From: Acinetobacter calcoaceticus ANC 3811
Lineage (GTDB): Bacteria; Pseudomonadota; Gammaproteobacteria; Pseudomonadales; Moraxellaceae
Length of the DNA stretch: 64,000 bases
Direction of reading: 5' to 3'
Assembly (NCBI RefSeq): GCF_000399665.1
Contig: NZ_KB976986.1
Span: 2,687,261-2,751,260, forward strand
In this document: positions 19,906 through 28,116 of the stretch, piece by piece
Position numbering within the stretch: the first letter of the stretch is position 1
How the letters are laid out: every line of letters begins with the position of its first letter
Position numbers and translations under genes: made by a program
The notes under the pieces: model-generated
What the model was told of the DNA's origin: nothing
What the model saw: the letters and a program-made list of their open reading frames with translations, nothing else
Database searches by the model: none

Positions 19906-21399
19906 TCATAAAATCAACCCGTTTGATGATAATTCAACCGCTTTGATCACTGCGCGAGCTTTTATTTGGGTTTCATTCCATTCTGATTCAGGATTTGAGT
20001 CAGCAACCAAGCCTGCTCCAGCCTGTACATACACTTTTTTATCACGGATTACACACGTACGGATTGCAATCGACATATCCATTTCACCATGCCAACCTAA
20101 ATATCCCACTGCCCCGCCAAAAACGCCGCGCTTAACAGGCTCCACTTCATCAATAATTTCCATTGCACGAATTTTCGGTGCGCCAGATAAAGTACCTGCT
20201 GGAAAAGTTGCCTTAAATACATCTAGTGCATCAATATCATCACGAACCTCACCTTGTACATTTGAAACGATGTGCATAACATGCGAATAGCGCTCAATGA
20301 CCATTTGATCAGTCACTTTGACCTTACCAATTTTAGAAACTCGGCCAACATCATTTCGACCAAGATCAATCAACATTAAATGCTCAGCGATTTCTTTTTC
20401 ATCAGAAAGTAAGTCTTTTTCTAAAGCGATATCTTCTTCTTTCGTTTTTCCACGCGGTCTGGTACCAGCAAGCGGACGAACTGTCGCAATACCATTTTCC
20501 AAACGAGAGAGAATTTCAGGTGAAGATCCTACAATATGAAATGGTTTTTGATCGGTAATTGTTTGACCTTGTACCAAGAACAAATAAGGCGAAGGATTTA
20601 AATGACGTAAAGCACGGTAAACCTGTAAAGCCTCTCCATCAAAGTCAGAAACCATACGTTGACCAGGAACAACCTGCATAACATCACCCGCACGGATGTA
20701 TTCTTTAACCTTTTCTATGGTCTCAAGGAATTTCGCTTTACCTGTAATCGATTCAAAATGAGGCGGTGTATGCGGCTTGGCTTGCAAGCTAACTGGTGTA
20801 GCCAACAACTGCTCTAATTGATCTAACTTTTGCTGCGCATCTTCATAAGCATGTGTCTGTGCCGTATCAGCATGAACAATTAAAAATAAAGTATCTTTAA
20901 GGTTGTCGAAAACGATCACTGTTTTTGAGAGCATCAACCACAAATCTGGTAACGCAATTGGATCAGCCGCAGGCACATTCTTTAAGCGCGGCTCAATATA
21001 ACGAACTGCATCATAGCCCAAATAGCCAACCAGCCCGCCAGTAAAACTTGGTAAGTCTGGCAAAAACTCAGCTGGTGGAACTGTAAATTGCTTTTGAAAT
21101 TCACGAATATATTCAAATGGATCTAGACAATCTTCTTGTGTGATTGAACCATCAGCATGCTGTATAGATAAAACGCCAGCATTACATGAAAAAACTGTCG
21201 ACTCACCTAAACCAATCATGGAGTAGCGCGCCCAGTTTTCACCACCTTCAACCGACTCAAATAAATAAGCTTGTTTTTGTTCCTTAAAACGAGCAAAAAC
21301 CGATAAAGGTGTTTCCGTATCTGCCAAACGCTGACGATAAACTGGAATAGTGTTGTAACCTGAAGCCTTAAGTTGTTCAAATTGCGCTAATGTAGTCAT
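19906..21399 (-). CDS. trpE: Anthranilate synthase component I
   Basis: TrpE (497 aa) turns chorismate into anthranilate, the first step of tryptophan synthesis, using ammonia supplied by the TrpG subunit (not in this window). The chorismate-binding domain carries the expected blocks: AGDVMQVVPGQRM near residue 238, GSSPEILSRLENG, RPLAGTRPRGKT, HLMLIDLGRNDVGRV and FPAGTLSGAPKIRAMEII, followed by QAGAGLVADSNPE. The N-terminal domain has the LLESVEGG-like motif YLFESVEGGENWARYS for feedback binding of tryptophan. It is upstream of the tRNA cluster and shares its strand with gph, about 110 nt upstream. I see no TrpL-type leader. Confidence 0.96.
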   Translation of the reverse strand: MTTLAQFEQLKASGYNTIPVYRQRLADTETPLSVFARFKEQKQAYLFESVEGGENWARYSMIGLGESTVFSCNAGVLSIQHADGSITQEDCLDPFEYIREFQKQFTVPPAEFLPDLPSFTGGLVGYLGYDAVRYIEPRLKNVPAADPIALPDLWLMLSKTVIVFDNLKDTLFLIVHADTAQTHAYEDAQQKLDQLEQLLATPVSLQAKPHTPPHFESITGKAKFLETIEKVKEYIRAGDVMQVVPGQRMVSDFDGEALQVYRALRHLNPSPYLFLVQGQTITDQKPFHIVGSSPEILSRLENGIATVRPLAGTRPRGKTKEEDIALEKDLLSDEKEIAEHLMLIDLGRNDVGRVSKIGKVKVTDQMVIERYSHVMHIVSNVQGEVRDDIDALDVFKATFPAGTLSGAPKIRAMEIIDEVEPVKRGVFGGAVGYLGWHGEMDMSIAIRTCVIRDKKVYVQAGAGLVADSNPESEWNETQIKARAVIKAVELSSNGLIL

Positions 21400-21508
21400 G
21401 AATTTTTCTCTAATATGGTTTCGATTTAAAACAGTGTTTTTCTAGTTTCGATTTAGACACGCCATCGAAAAACCATACGCTTATTCATGCTGATCTCCAT
21501 TTCACTCA

Positions 21509-22177
21509 TTAGATAATTAACTCAGCCAAACTATCAACCACTTGCTGAGGTTGGCAATCATAGATATTTTCTCCATGATTATAGCCATAGCTAACCACAA
21601 TACAATCAATTCCCGCACGACGCGCAGCCTCAATATCGTTACTTGAGTCGCCAATCATTAATGATTGCGAAGCAGATATTTTTAAGCTTTGCATGCAATG
21701 CAATAAAGGCAATGGATGTGGCTTTCTCTCTGGCAAACTATCACCCCCAAGTACAACTTGGAAATAAGAAGAAAGTTCTAATGCATCAAGTAACCCTTGA
21801 GCAAGTTGCACAGGCTTATTGGTAACACATGCCATATGTATATTCAAAGCTTTACAATGCTTTAAAAACTCAGTGACTCCCGGATAAATTTGAGTATTTA
21901 CACAAAGTTCTGCACCATATATGTCAACAAATTTCTGTAAGAGGACTTTATGCTGTTCAGTGTCTAATTTTCCAAAAATATGAAGTAGAACACTTTCACA
22001 GAGTTTAGACACTCCCTTGCCGACCCATGCTCGTATCTGGGCTTCTGTTACTAATGGCCAATTGAGCGCTTCTAAACTTAAATTCATAGACCGATACAAA
22101 TCAGCAGCAGAATCAACCAATGTTCCATCTAAATCAAATAAAATTAAATCACGCTTATTTAGTTGTGCAACAGACAT
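21509..22177 (-). CDS. gph: Phosphoglycolate phosphatase
   Basis: This 222-aa HAD-family phosphatase removes 2-phosphoglycolate formed in DNA repair or metabolism. HAD motif I is LILFDLDGTLVDSAAD (nucleophile Asp plus Asp), motif II is in CVTNKPVQLA, the Lys lies in ERKPHPLPLLHC, and motif IV is IGDSSNDIEAARRAG. I start at ATG 22177, with a GAAGAAG-rich site upstream. A longer reading to 22216 would run through the terminator of the preceding FHA gene. The gph-trpE neighbourhood is common in gammaproteobacteria. Confidence 0.9.
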   Translation of the reverse strand: MSVAQLNKRDLILFDLDGTLVDSAADLYRSMNLSLEALNWPLVTEAQIRAWVGKGVSKLCESVLLHIFGKLDTEQHKVLLQKFVDIYGAELCVNTQIYPGVTEFLKHCKALNIHMACVTNKPVQLAQGLLDALELSSYFQVVLGGDSLPERKPHPLPLLHCMQSLKISASQSLMIGDSSNDIEAARRAGIDCIVVSYGYNHGENIYDCQPQQVVDSLAELII

Positions 22178-22191
22178 TTTCTTCTTCTCAA

Positions 22192-22221
22192 AATTAAAAA
22201 GGCATGCGTTTAGCATGCCTT
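22192..22221 (-). terminator. Terminator after FHA gene
   Basis: AAGGCATGC and GCATGCCTT form a 9-bp stem with a 5-nt loop, followed on the minus strand by TTTAATTTT. It lies between the FHA gene and gph and supports the shorter gph start. Confidence 0.8.
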
Positions 22222-22242
22222 GATTGTAAAAGCAGCAATGGA

Positions 22243-22872
22243 TTATTTAAAGAACAACCATGCCAATAAAGCTAAAATTACTAAAGTAATAATGGTGATT
22301 AAACCAACAGAGGCATTCTTCTGTTGCTCTTTTTCTTCAGCAACACGAGAAACTGGCTCCTCAAAGGCAACCGGTACCTGTTGTGGTTGTACGTTAACCT
22401 CTACACCTTCCGGGATCGGTGCAGGTTTTGGAATAGAAATATTTTGCGGCATACCATCGCGACTAACTTCTATTTCAGCAGCACGTTCTGTAAGGCTTGG
22501 CATCCCTTGATCACTTAAATCTGGGGTTGATGCCGTATTTACAGGCTCCACTTCAATTTCAGGCAAATCTATAATTTCCTGCGCAGGCGCCAATACAGAA
22601 AATTTAAAGCTAGCAAATTGAATAATATCGCCATCATGCAACTGTTTTTCTTGCTCAATACGAATATCGTTTATGAATGTGCCATTCGATGAATTAAGGT
22701 CTTGCACCCATAACAATTGATCTTTTAAAAGCAAAGCAGCATGGCGACGTGAAATTTCAGCAGCTTGTAACAATACATCAGCATCTTGATGGCGTCCCAC
22801 CAACATATCACGATCAACACTAATTTCTTGACCAGTAATTTCGCCAGTAATTGCTTGTAATTTCCAAGTCAT
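22243..22872 (-). CDS. FHA-domain protein with C-terminal membrane anchor
   Basis: The 209-aa product has an N-terminal forkhead-associated domain (about residues 20-95) with the phosphothreonine-binding pattern MLVGRHQDADV, ISRRHAALL and NSSNGTFIND. The linker is rich in acidic residues and proline (about 100-180). The last 20 residues (LITIITLVILALLAWLFFK) form one membrane helix, so it is a tail-anchored protein with FHA in the cytoplasm. The start has AGGA 7 nt upstream. It follows gspD closely on the same strand, which suggests a link to type II secretion or envelope signalling; the partner is unknown. Confidence 0.82.
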   Translation of the reverse strand: MTWKLQAITGEITGQEISVDRDMLVGRHQDADVLLQAAEISRRHAALLLKDQLLWVQDLNSSNGTFINDIRIEQEKQLHDGDIIQFASFKFSVLAPAQEIIDLPEIEVEPVNTASTPDLSDQGMPSLTERAAEIEVSRDGMPQNISIPKPAPIPEGVEVNVQPQQVPVAFEEPVSRVAEEKEQQKNASVGLITIITLVILALLAWLFFK

Positions 22873-22911
22873 GCGTATGTCCTATTCATTTTTATCAATC
22901 ATAACATGCTA

Positions 22912-25188
22912 CTACGGCGCTGTGCTTTGACGCAGTGTCGTTGTTGTTACGGTATTTTTAGTACGATTAACTTCAGGTTCGGGCAACTGTAAGGTTTGCT
23001 TTCGAACCACAGGCTCTACTGCTACAGGTGTTATTACTGTCGAGCTTTTGCCACCTGAAGGAACCTGTTGATAGTTTTTTGGCTGAGAGCCAATATCTGG
23101 TGGTGTCATTTTTTGATTATAGACATCATCAACCTGTTCAGGCAGTTTGGCAAAGTTGCCATTTCTATCCATCGCCAATTGCAAGCTGTAAAGCTGGTTA
23201 TAGCGCTGCTGAGACAAACGGCGCACATCATTTGCATCACCCACAATTGTTGGGTGAATAAAGACAAGAAGATTACGCTTGGTATTACTTCTGCTGTCTG
23301 AACGAAATAATCTGCCTACATATGGAATACTGCTTAACCCAGGAATCCCTTGACGACTGAGCTCAACATCATCCGAAACCAAACCACCTAAAACAACTGT
23401 TTGTCCATGTTCGGCCAATACAGCAGTTTTAATAGCACGTTTATTGGTAATTAAATCGGCCGCCTGACCTTTACTAGTCTGAACATTTGAAACTTCTTGC
23501 TCAACTTCAAGGCGAACCGTACCGCCTTCACCTATATGTGGAATAACTTTTAATGTCACACCCACATCTTTACGTTCAACAGTTGTGTATGGATTGATGC
23601 CTGTACTATTCGTAGTGACCGAACCTGTTACAAATGGAACGTTCTGGCCTACAACAATATAAGCTTCTTCATTGTCCATTGTCACAATGGACGGTGTGGA
23701 AAGTAAATTTGATTTGGTATTAGCTTTTAGGGCTTGAATTAATGCACCATACGCCTTACGGGAGTTCTCAAAATTACCCACAGCAAAAGTTGCACCATTA
23801 CCCTTATTAGCACCACCAGCAATAGCCGACGCTGCTCCAGCCGAACCACCCGACAAATAACCAGCAGCAATAGAAGATAAACTCGCCCCCACATTACTAA
23901 AGCTAAGTAAGCCAATTCCACTAGACAAATCACCTAGCGCCCATTGGATACCAAGCTGATCAGAGTCATCTCCTGAAACCTCAATAATGGCAGCTTCAAT
24001 TAAAACTTGCTGACGGCGAACATCTAGCTGCTGAATCGCAGATTCAATTTCACGCATTAATTGAGGATCGGCCTTAACCACTAACGAGTTTTGGGCATTA
24101 TCCGCGATAATGCTCACACCATTTTGGCTAAAGCTAGAGATGCTGTTCTGATTACTATTATTTGAATTACCATTTAGGTTAATAGATGGCGTAGAAATTG
24201 AGCTACCATTTGAACCAGATGAAGATGAGCTGGAATTCTGGTTATTACCCATCAAATTATTGATCGGATTCGATGAGTTAGAAGAATTATTATTACTATT
24301 TGATGAAGAAACTGCCTGCCCTGTTACAAGGCCTTGCAAAATCTCAGATAAGTTTTTTGCACTTGCATATTTTAATCGAAAAACTTTTAAGCCGCCTAAG
24401 CGGTCTGCCGAAGGCACATCCAGCATTTCAATCATGTGACGAATGCGTTTACGTGTTTCAGGGTCACCCTTTACCAAAATACGATTGGTTCGGTTGTCTG
24501 CAATAATACGTATACGTGCACCACTAAAATCTTTCGAAGCTCCCGTTGCGCTCATCGCCTCAAGTTGAGTAATGATTTCTTCTGCCTGACTTGATTGCAA
24601 GTTAATAGCTTCAATATCATTTTGCCCCGTACCGTCGAGGTTACGAATGATATTTTCAAGTTGGTAGATATTTGCAGCTCTGTCAGAAACAATCAGCGCA
24701 TTAGTGCCTGCTATCGCAGCCATATGTGCGAATTGAGGCATTAAAGGGCGAAGTGCTGGAATTAAATCATTTGGATTCGTATTTTCAAGCCAAATGACTC
24801 GAGTGACGATTTGATCACCACGCAGCCTATTTCTAGAATCGTAAGGAATTCCCGAATTTTTAACATTACTATCCGGTACCAGTTTAATAGTGTTCCCAGA
24901 AGGAATTGCCACGACCCCATTTACATTTAAGACCCCAAGAAATAGATCATAAACTTCATCTTTGTTGAGGGGTTTATTCGATATTACTGTGACATTGCCA
25001 CGCACTCGCGGATCTACTGCAAAGTTTTTCCCCGTAATGTCTGCAACTTCATTAATAAATGCAGTTAAGTCAGCATCACGTAAATTGATCTTCCATGTTT
25101 GGGCATAGACGCTGCTGCTCACTGTCGCAATCAATGGGGCTGCTGCAAGTAATGCCCAAAGTGGACGTTGATGATTCAATAAAGCCAT
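22912..25188 (-). CDS. gspD: Type II secretion system secretin GspD
   Basis: GspD (758 aa) forms the outer-membrane ring of the type II secretion system. The N-terminal signal peptide ends near VYA-QTW. The N0 domain (INLRDADLTAFINEVADITG) and repeated N1-N3 domains follow, then the secretin core (VPFVTGSVTTNSTGINPYTTVERKDVG broken by conserved gate residues, GGTVRLEVEQEVSNV, GQTVVLGGLVSDD). An unusually long Ser/Asn-rich low-complexity stretch (about residues 295-355) sits inside the N3 region. The C-terminal tail is Pro/Thr-rich and might bind a pilotin. It is followed by the FHA gene and preceded by gspC and gspN. Confidence 0.95.
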   Translation of the reverse strand: MALLNHQRPLWALLAAAPLIATVSSSVYAQTWKINLRDADLTAFINEVADITGKNFAVDPRVRGNVTVISNKPLNKDEVYDLFLGVLNVNGVVAIPSGNTIKLVPDSNVKNSGIPYDSRNRLRGDQIVTRVIWLENTNPNDLIPALRPLMPQFAHMAAIAGTNALIVSDRAANIYQLENIIRNLDGTGQNDIEAINLQSSQAEEIITQLEAMSATGASKDFSGARIRIIADNRTNRILVKGDPETRKRIRHMIEMLDVPSADRLGGLKVFRLKYASAKNLSEILQGLVTGQAVSSSNSNNNSSNSSNPINNLMGNNQNSSSSSSGSNGSSISTPSINLNGNSNNSNQNSISSFSQNGVSIIADNAQNSLVVKADPQLMREIESAIQQLDVRRQQVLIEAAIIEVSGDDSDQLGIQWALGDLSSGIGLLSFSNVGASLSSIAAGYLSGGSAGAASAIAGGANKGNGATFAVGNFENSRKAYGALIQALKANTKSNLLSTPSIVTMDNEEAYIVVGQNVPFVTGSVTTNSTGINPYTTVERKDVGVTLKVIPHIGEGGTVRLEVEQEVSNVQTSKGQAADLITNKRAIKTAVLAEHGQTVVLGGLVSDDVELSRQGIPGLSSIPYVGRLFRSDSRSNTKRNLLVFIHPTIVGDANDVRRLSQQRYNQLYSLQLAMDRNGNFAKLPEQVDDVYNQKMTPPDIGSQPKNYQQVPSGGKSSTVITPVAVEPVVRKQTLQLPEPEVNRTKNTVTTTTLRQSTAP

Positions 25189-25229
25189 AACTTGCGATAA
25201 TTCCTAACTCTTATGGTGACGTGTTATCA

Positions 25230-26069
25230 CTAAAAATTTTGTTGTATGGTCATCACTTGATCACCACGTTTTATTTCTAATTTCACTTGCCCAGCTCGAC
25301 GAGCCTGTTCAAGTAACTGCACATCCGTTTGTCCTTGCCCAACCGTTTGACCATTTAAAGAAACAATCCGATCACCCGGCCTTAAACCTAACTTATTTCG
25401 AAGCGCAGTGGGTGTACGTTCTGTAACTTCAAAACCTCCACCTGAGTTCCCGCTTACCCCCATATCTTTGAGGTACTGCTCTCGGTTCCCTTGCATTTGC
25501 TGAATAGCCTGTCCAAGCGCTTCTTGAGTCGTATTAGTCGAAGGTGCCTGTTGAGTTGGGGCTACCGAATTCTCTGGAGATGCCTGTGGATTAGGTGGTT
25601 GATATAACCCGTTTGGCAAACCTTTAAACTGAAGCTCACGCGTACTTCCATTACCTTGACGCAATATCACATGATCCCAATAAACTTCTGCTAGTTGGTA
25701 AGATGTAGAAGCTATTGTTTCTCCCACCCGATATCGGTCAGCAGTATTATCAAGCTTAATAACAGCCGAAGAAAAACGGTTCGGATAACCGACTATCACA
25801 CCCTGCAATTCTAGATTGACATTTTCCTGAGCTGCATTGGCTGAAGGTTCATTAAAAAGTGAAAAAGTACTAATGTTAGGAATTTGTGGCTGCTGTGATC
25901 CTAACTCCACCCGATCAAACTGCATCATTTGAGGAGGTGCAATGACCCACCAAAACAATGAAGCCAATTTCCAACATAGCCATAAAACTAAAAAGGCAAA
26001 TACAACCACACTTAACCGATCTAATTTTTGCCATTGTAAGTGCTGTAATTTTTCAATCCATACTTTCAT
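25230..26069 (-). CDS. gspC: Type II secretion system protein GspC
   Basis: This 279-aa protein has one membrane helix near residues 20-42 and a periplasmic part. The homology region spans about 60-150 (VELQGVIVGYPNRFSSAVI-like ELQGVIVGYPNRFSSA, RYRVGE). A Gln/Pro/Thr-rich linker follows, and then a C-terminal PDZ domain (RNKLGLRPGDRIVSLNGQTV). It connects the inner-membrane platform to the GspD secretin. Its ATG overlaps the gspN stop in TAATG, so the two are translationally coupled. It lies 42 nt before gspD. Confidence 0.88.
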   Translation of the reverse strand: MKVWIEKLQHLQWQKLDRLSVVVFAFLVLWLCWKLASLFWWVIAPPQMMQFDRVELGSQQPQIPNISTFSLFNEPSANAAQENVNLELQGVIVGYPNRFSSAVIKLDNTADRYRVGETIASTSYQLAEVYWDHVILRQGNGSTRELQFKGLPNGLYQPPNPQASPENSVAPTQQAPSTNTTQEALGQAIQQMQGNREQYLKDMGVSGNSGGGFEVTERTPTALRNKLGLRPGDRIVSLNGQTVGQGQTDVQLLEQARRAGQVKLEIKRGDQVMTIQQNF

Positions 26070-26812
26070 TAGTTACTCCCTTGCATCAAAGGTTGGCGAG
26101 AACTAATGACAAATGTATCTAAACCAGCTTTCCCATCATAAGACGGAATATTCAGTAATAATCTTTGTGTAAGCTGCACATCAAGCATCATATTGGCATC
26201 TAATAAAAGGTTTGCCATTTTTTGACTGCGTTGATCACGTATATCAACTTGTAATTGTCCATTTTGATCCGTTAATTGCCCATTTAAAGAAGGCATATTC
26301 ATCCGGTCTTGACGGTCACCAATATTATAAATTAAAGCACCACCACCCCAATGCAATTGACCATCAACCGCAGCGAAACCTTGCTCTTTTTTATAATTAA
26401 AATCAATATCTTTTAACTGGATACTGTTCACAGGCCATTGCCAGTTCACAATTTGTTTTAATGTTTCAGGCGCAATTTGACCATTCATTGCCCTTACAAG
26501 TACTTTTTTACCAACACCATAGGCCATTACCCCAGATAACTGGGTATTTCCACTATGGATATCTACATCAGCAGCGAACCTTAATAAAAATAGGTCTAGA
26601 GGTCTAGTTTTCCAATGAATCGAGCCTCTCAAAGTACCGCGCCGCCAATCTGCTTGGCCTTGCCAGATATTTCCACTTACATTGTGTAGAGTTTGATTAT
26701 TCTTTGAAAATTTAGAAATAAGCCAAGTCGCTGGGATCTGTAAAATAATAAAAATTAAAAATGCAATGAGGGCAAATAACCACCACTTCCATTGCTTAGA
26801 CTTTTTCTTCAT
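26069..26812 (-). CDS. gspN: Type II secretion system protein GspN
   Basis: GspN (247 aa) is an accessory component found in a subset of type II systems. It has one N-terminal membrane helix (WWLFALIAFLIFIILQIPATWL, shown here by its ends at about residues 10-32) and a periplasmic beta-rich part with the family pattern NVSGNIWQGQADWRRGTL and a duplicated LNGQLTDQNGQLQVDI. The order gspN-gspC-gspD without the rest of the operon matches the split arrangement I know from Acinetobacter, where E, FGHIJ and LM lie elsewhere. Confidence 0.85.
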   Translation of the reverse strand: MKKKSKQWKWWLFALIAFLIFIILQIPATWLISKFSKNNQTLHNVSGNIWQGQADWRRGTLRGSIHWKTRPLDLFLLRFAADVDIHSGNTQLSGVMAYGVGKKVLVRAMNGQIAPETLKQIVNWQWPVNSIQLKDIDFNYKKEQGFAAVDGQLHWGGGALIYNIGDRQDRMNMPSLNGQLTDQNGQLQVDIRDQRSQKMANLLLDANMMLDVQLTQRLLLNIPSYDGKAGLDTFVISSRQPLMQGSN

Positions 26813-26911
26813 TCAGCCTTACCAACATGCAAATTATCGTCCTTATTTTGAGAGTAGCTCCCTAGTCTGACATTATGCATACTTTTTCAACATCGCCAAT
26901 TCACTTCATAT

Positions 26912-26936
26912 AAAAAAACCAAGCAATCGGGCTTGG
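26912..26936 (-). terminator. Orphan terminator between hns and gspN
   Basis: On the minus strand CCAAGC-CCGATT-GCTTGG is followed by TTTTTTT. The hns gene already has its own terminator at 27099-27133, so this one ends something else transcribed within the 160 nt between. Confidence 0.7.
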
Positions 26937-27090
26937 CTTCGGTATTAAGACTATAAGTTGAACGTATGACAAAATCATGAAAACCTGGCGCTAAAAGAAC
27001 TAAATGCACATTTGATCTCAACAATGTATTTAAAGATGAATTTAAACACTCAATTTCTTAAATAATATTTACAGCAAAATTTTAGATATT
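26937..27090 (-). ncRNA. Candidate small RNA between hns and gspN
   Basis: There is no ORF with a ribosome-binding site in this segment, yet a strong terminator closes it on the minus strand. A weak promoter may lie within it (TTGAGT near 27052, A/T-rich -10 options near 27030), but none is convincing. The terminator may alternatively catch read-through from hns. Confidence 0.3.
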
Positions 27091-27098
27091 TTCAGACA

Positions 27099-27133
27099 AA
27101 AAAAAAGCCAGGAAAATTTTCCTGGCTTTTTTA
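27099..27133 (-). terminator. Terminator after hns
   Basis: A 16-bp palindrome with core AAAAAAGCCAGG / CCTGGCTTTTTT and an AAAATTTT centre lies 15 nt past the hns stop. Confidence 0.9.
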
Positions 27134-27147
27134 AAACAGCAATACGA

Positions 27148-27474
27148 TTAGATTAAGAAATCTTCAAGTTTTGCGCCTTTTTCAATTTCAGCAACTAACC
27201 AACGTGGTTGTTTACCACGGCCAGTCCAAGTCTCTTCAGAATTGTTTTTGTTGCGGTAGCGCGGCTCAACAGATTTACGTGTTGTTTTCTTACGTTTTTG
27301 AGCACCAAACTCAAGAAGCTGTTCAACACTAAAACCTACATTTTCAGCGATCTCGATAATTTGATTATAAGCATCTTCGATTGCTTGATCTTTTTTACTT
27401 GCAATTAAAGCTTCCGCTTCTTCTTGTAAGCGTTTTAACTCTTCAACAGATAATTCACTGATATCCGGTTTCAT
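27148..27474 (-). CDS. hns: H-NS family nucleoid protein
   Basis: H-NS (108 aa) silences AT-rich and horizontally acquired DNA. The N-terminal coiled-coil oligomerisation part (ISELSVEELKRLQEEAEAL) is joined by a Lys/Arg-rich linker (QKRKKTTRKSVEPRYRN) to the C-terminal DNA-binding domain, with the hook motif WTGRGKQPRWL (about residues 80-90), equivalent to TWTGxGRxP. I start at ATG 27474, with GGAG 9 nt upstream; the extension to 27501 adds nine residues with no site. The gene is alone, with its own terminator. In A. baumannii, disruption of this gene is known to change adhesion and virulence traits. Confidence 0.92.
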   Translation of the reverse strand: MKPDISELSVEELKRLQEEAEALIASKKDQAIEDAYNQIIEIAENVGFSVEQLLEFGAQKRKKTTRKSVEPRYRNKNNSEETWTGRGKQPRWLVAEIEKGAKLEDFLI

Positions 27475-27668
27475 TAATAAATACTCCAGTCTTACAGACA
27501 ATTCAAAATAATACAGACAAAATTTAAAAACATAAAATCAAGACCAATATTATTTATAATCTATTCAATAAGCAATAGTTTGAAAGCCATGTTCATCAGA
27601 ATAACTAAAAAAATTACCTTTTAATTACATTATCAATTATAAATGAAATATATTTTATTAATATTTAT

Positions 27669-28109
27669 TTAAGATAAATGTATTAAGTCATGCCCAACAG
27701 ATTTTTCTAGCTCAATAATTTTTTGTTTTATTTCCTGAGGTATTTCACATTTTCGTTCTGTTAATTTATCTACGCAGACCATAACAGCTTCACCAGTAGC
27801 CACGATTTGTTGTTGTGCCTCGCTCCATAATATATAAGCCATACGGAATGCACTATTACGGAGCTCTTCCACGCGAACACCGACTTTCAATACATCTGGA
27901 TAAAAAACTGGCTTTAAATATTTACACTGACTTGAGGCTACAACGGTATATAATTGTGGCGTTAATATATTTATAGCTTCCATATATAAAATACGTGAGC
28001 TTTCAATATATCGATAATATTGTACATTATTGACATGACCGAAAGCGTCCATATCTCCCCACGCTACTTTCTGTTCATATATTATCGGGTAGACAGACAG
28101 TTCTTTCAT
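27669..28109 (-). CDS. YbgC/4HBT-family acyl-CoA thioesterase
   Basis: The 146-aa hotdog-fold protein has the 4-hydroxybenzoyl-CoA thioesterase motif AWGDMDAFGHVNNVQYYRYI (residues about 16-35), with the catalytic Asp in DMDAFGH. It should hydrolyse short or aromatic acyl-CoA thioesters in the cytoplasm; the natural substrate cannot be read. It ends the heme gene row, 7 nt after hemY, and is probably in the same transcript. Confidence 0.85.
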   Translation of the reverse strand: MKELSVYPIIYEQKVAWGDMDAFGHVNNVQYYRYIESSRILYMEAINILTPQLYTVVASSQCKYLKPVFYPDVLKVGVRVEELRNSAFRMAYILWSEAQQQIVATGEAVMVCVDKLTERKCEIPQEIKQKIIELEKSVGHDLIHLS

Positions 28110-28116
28110 TTTTTCC

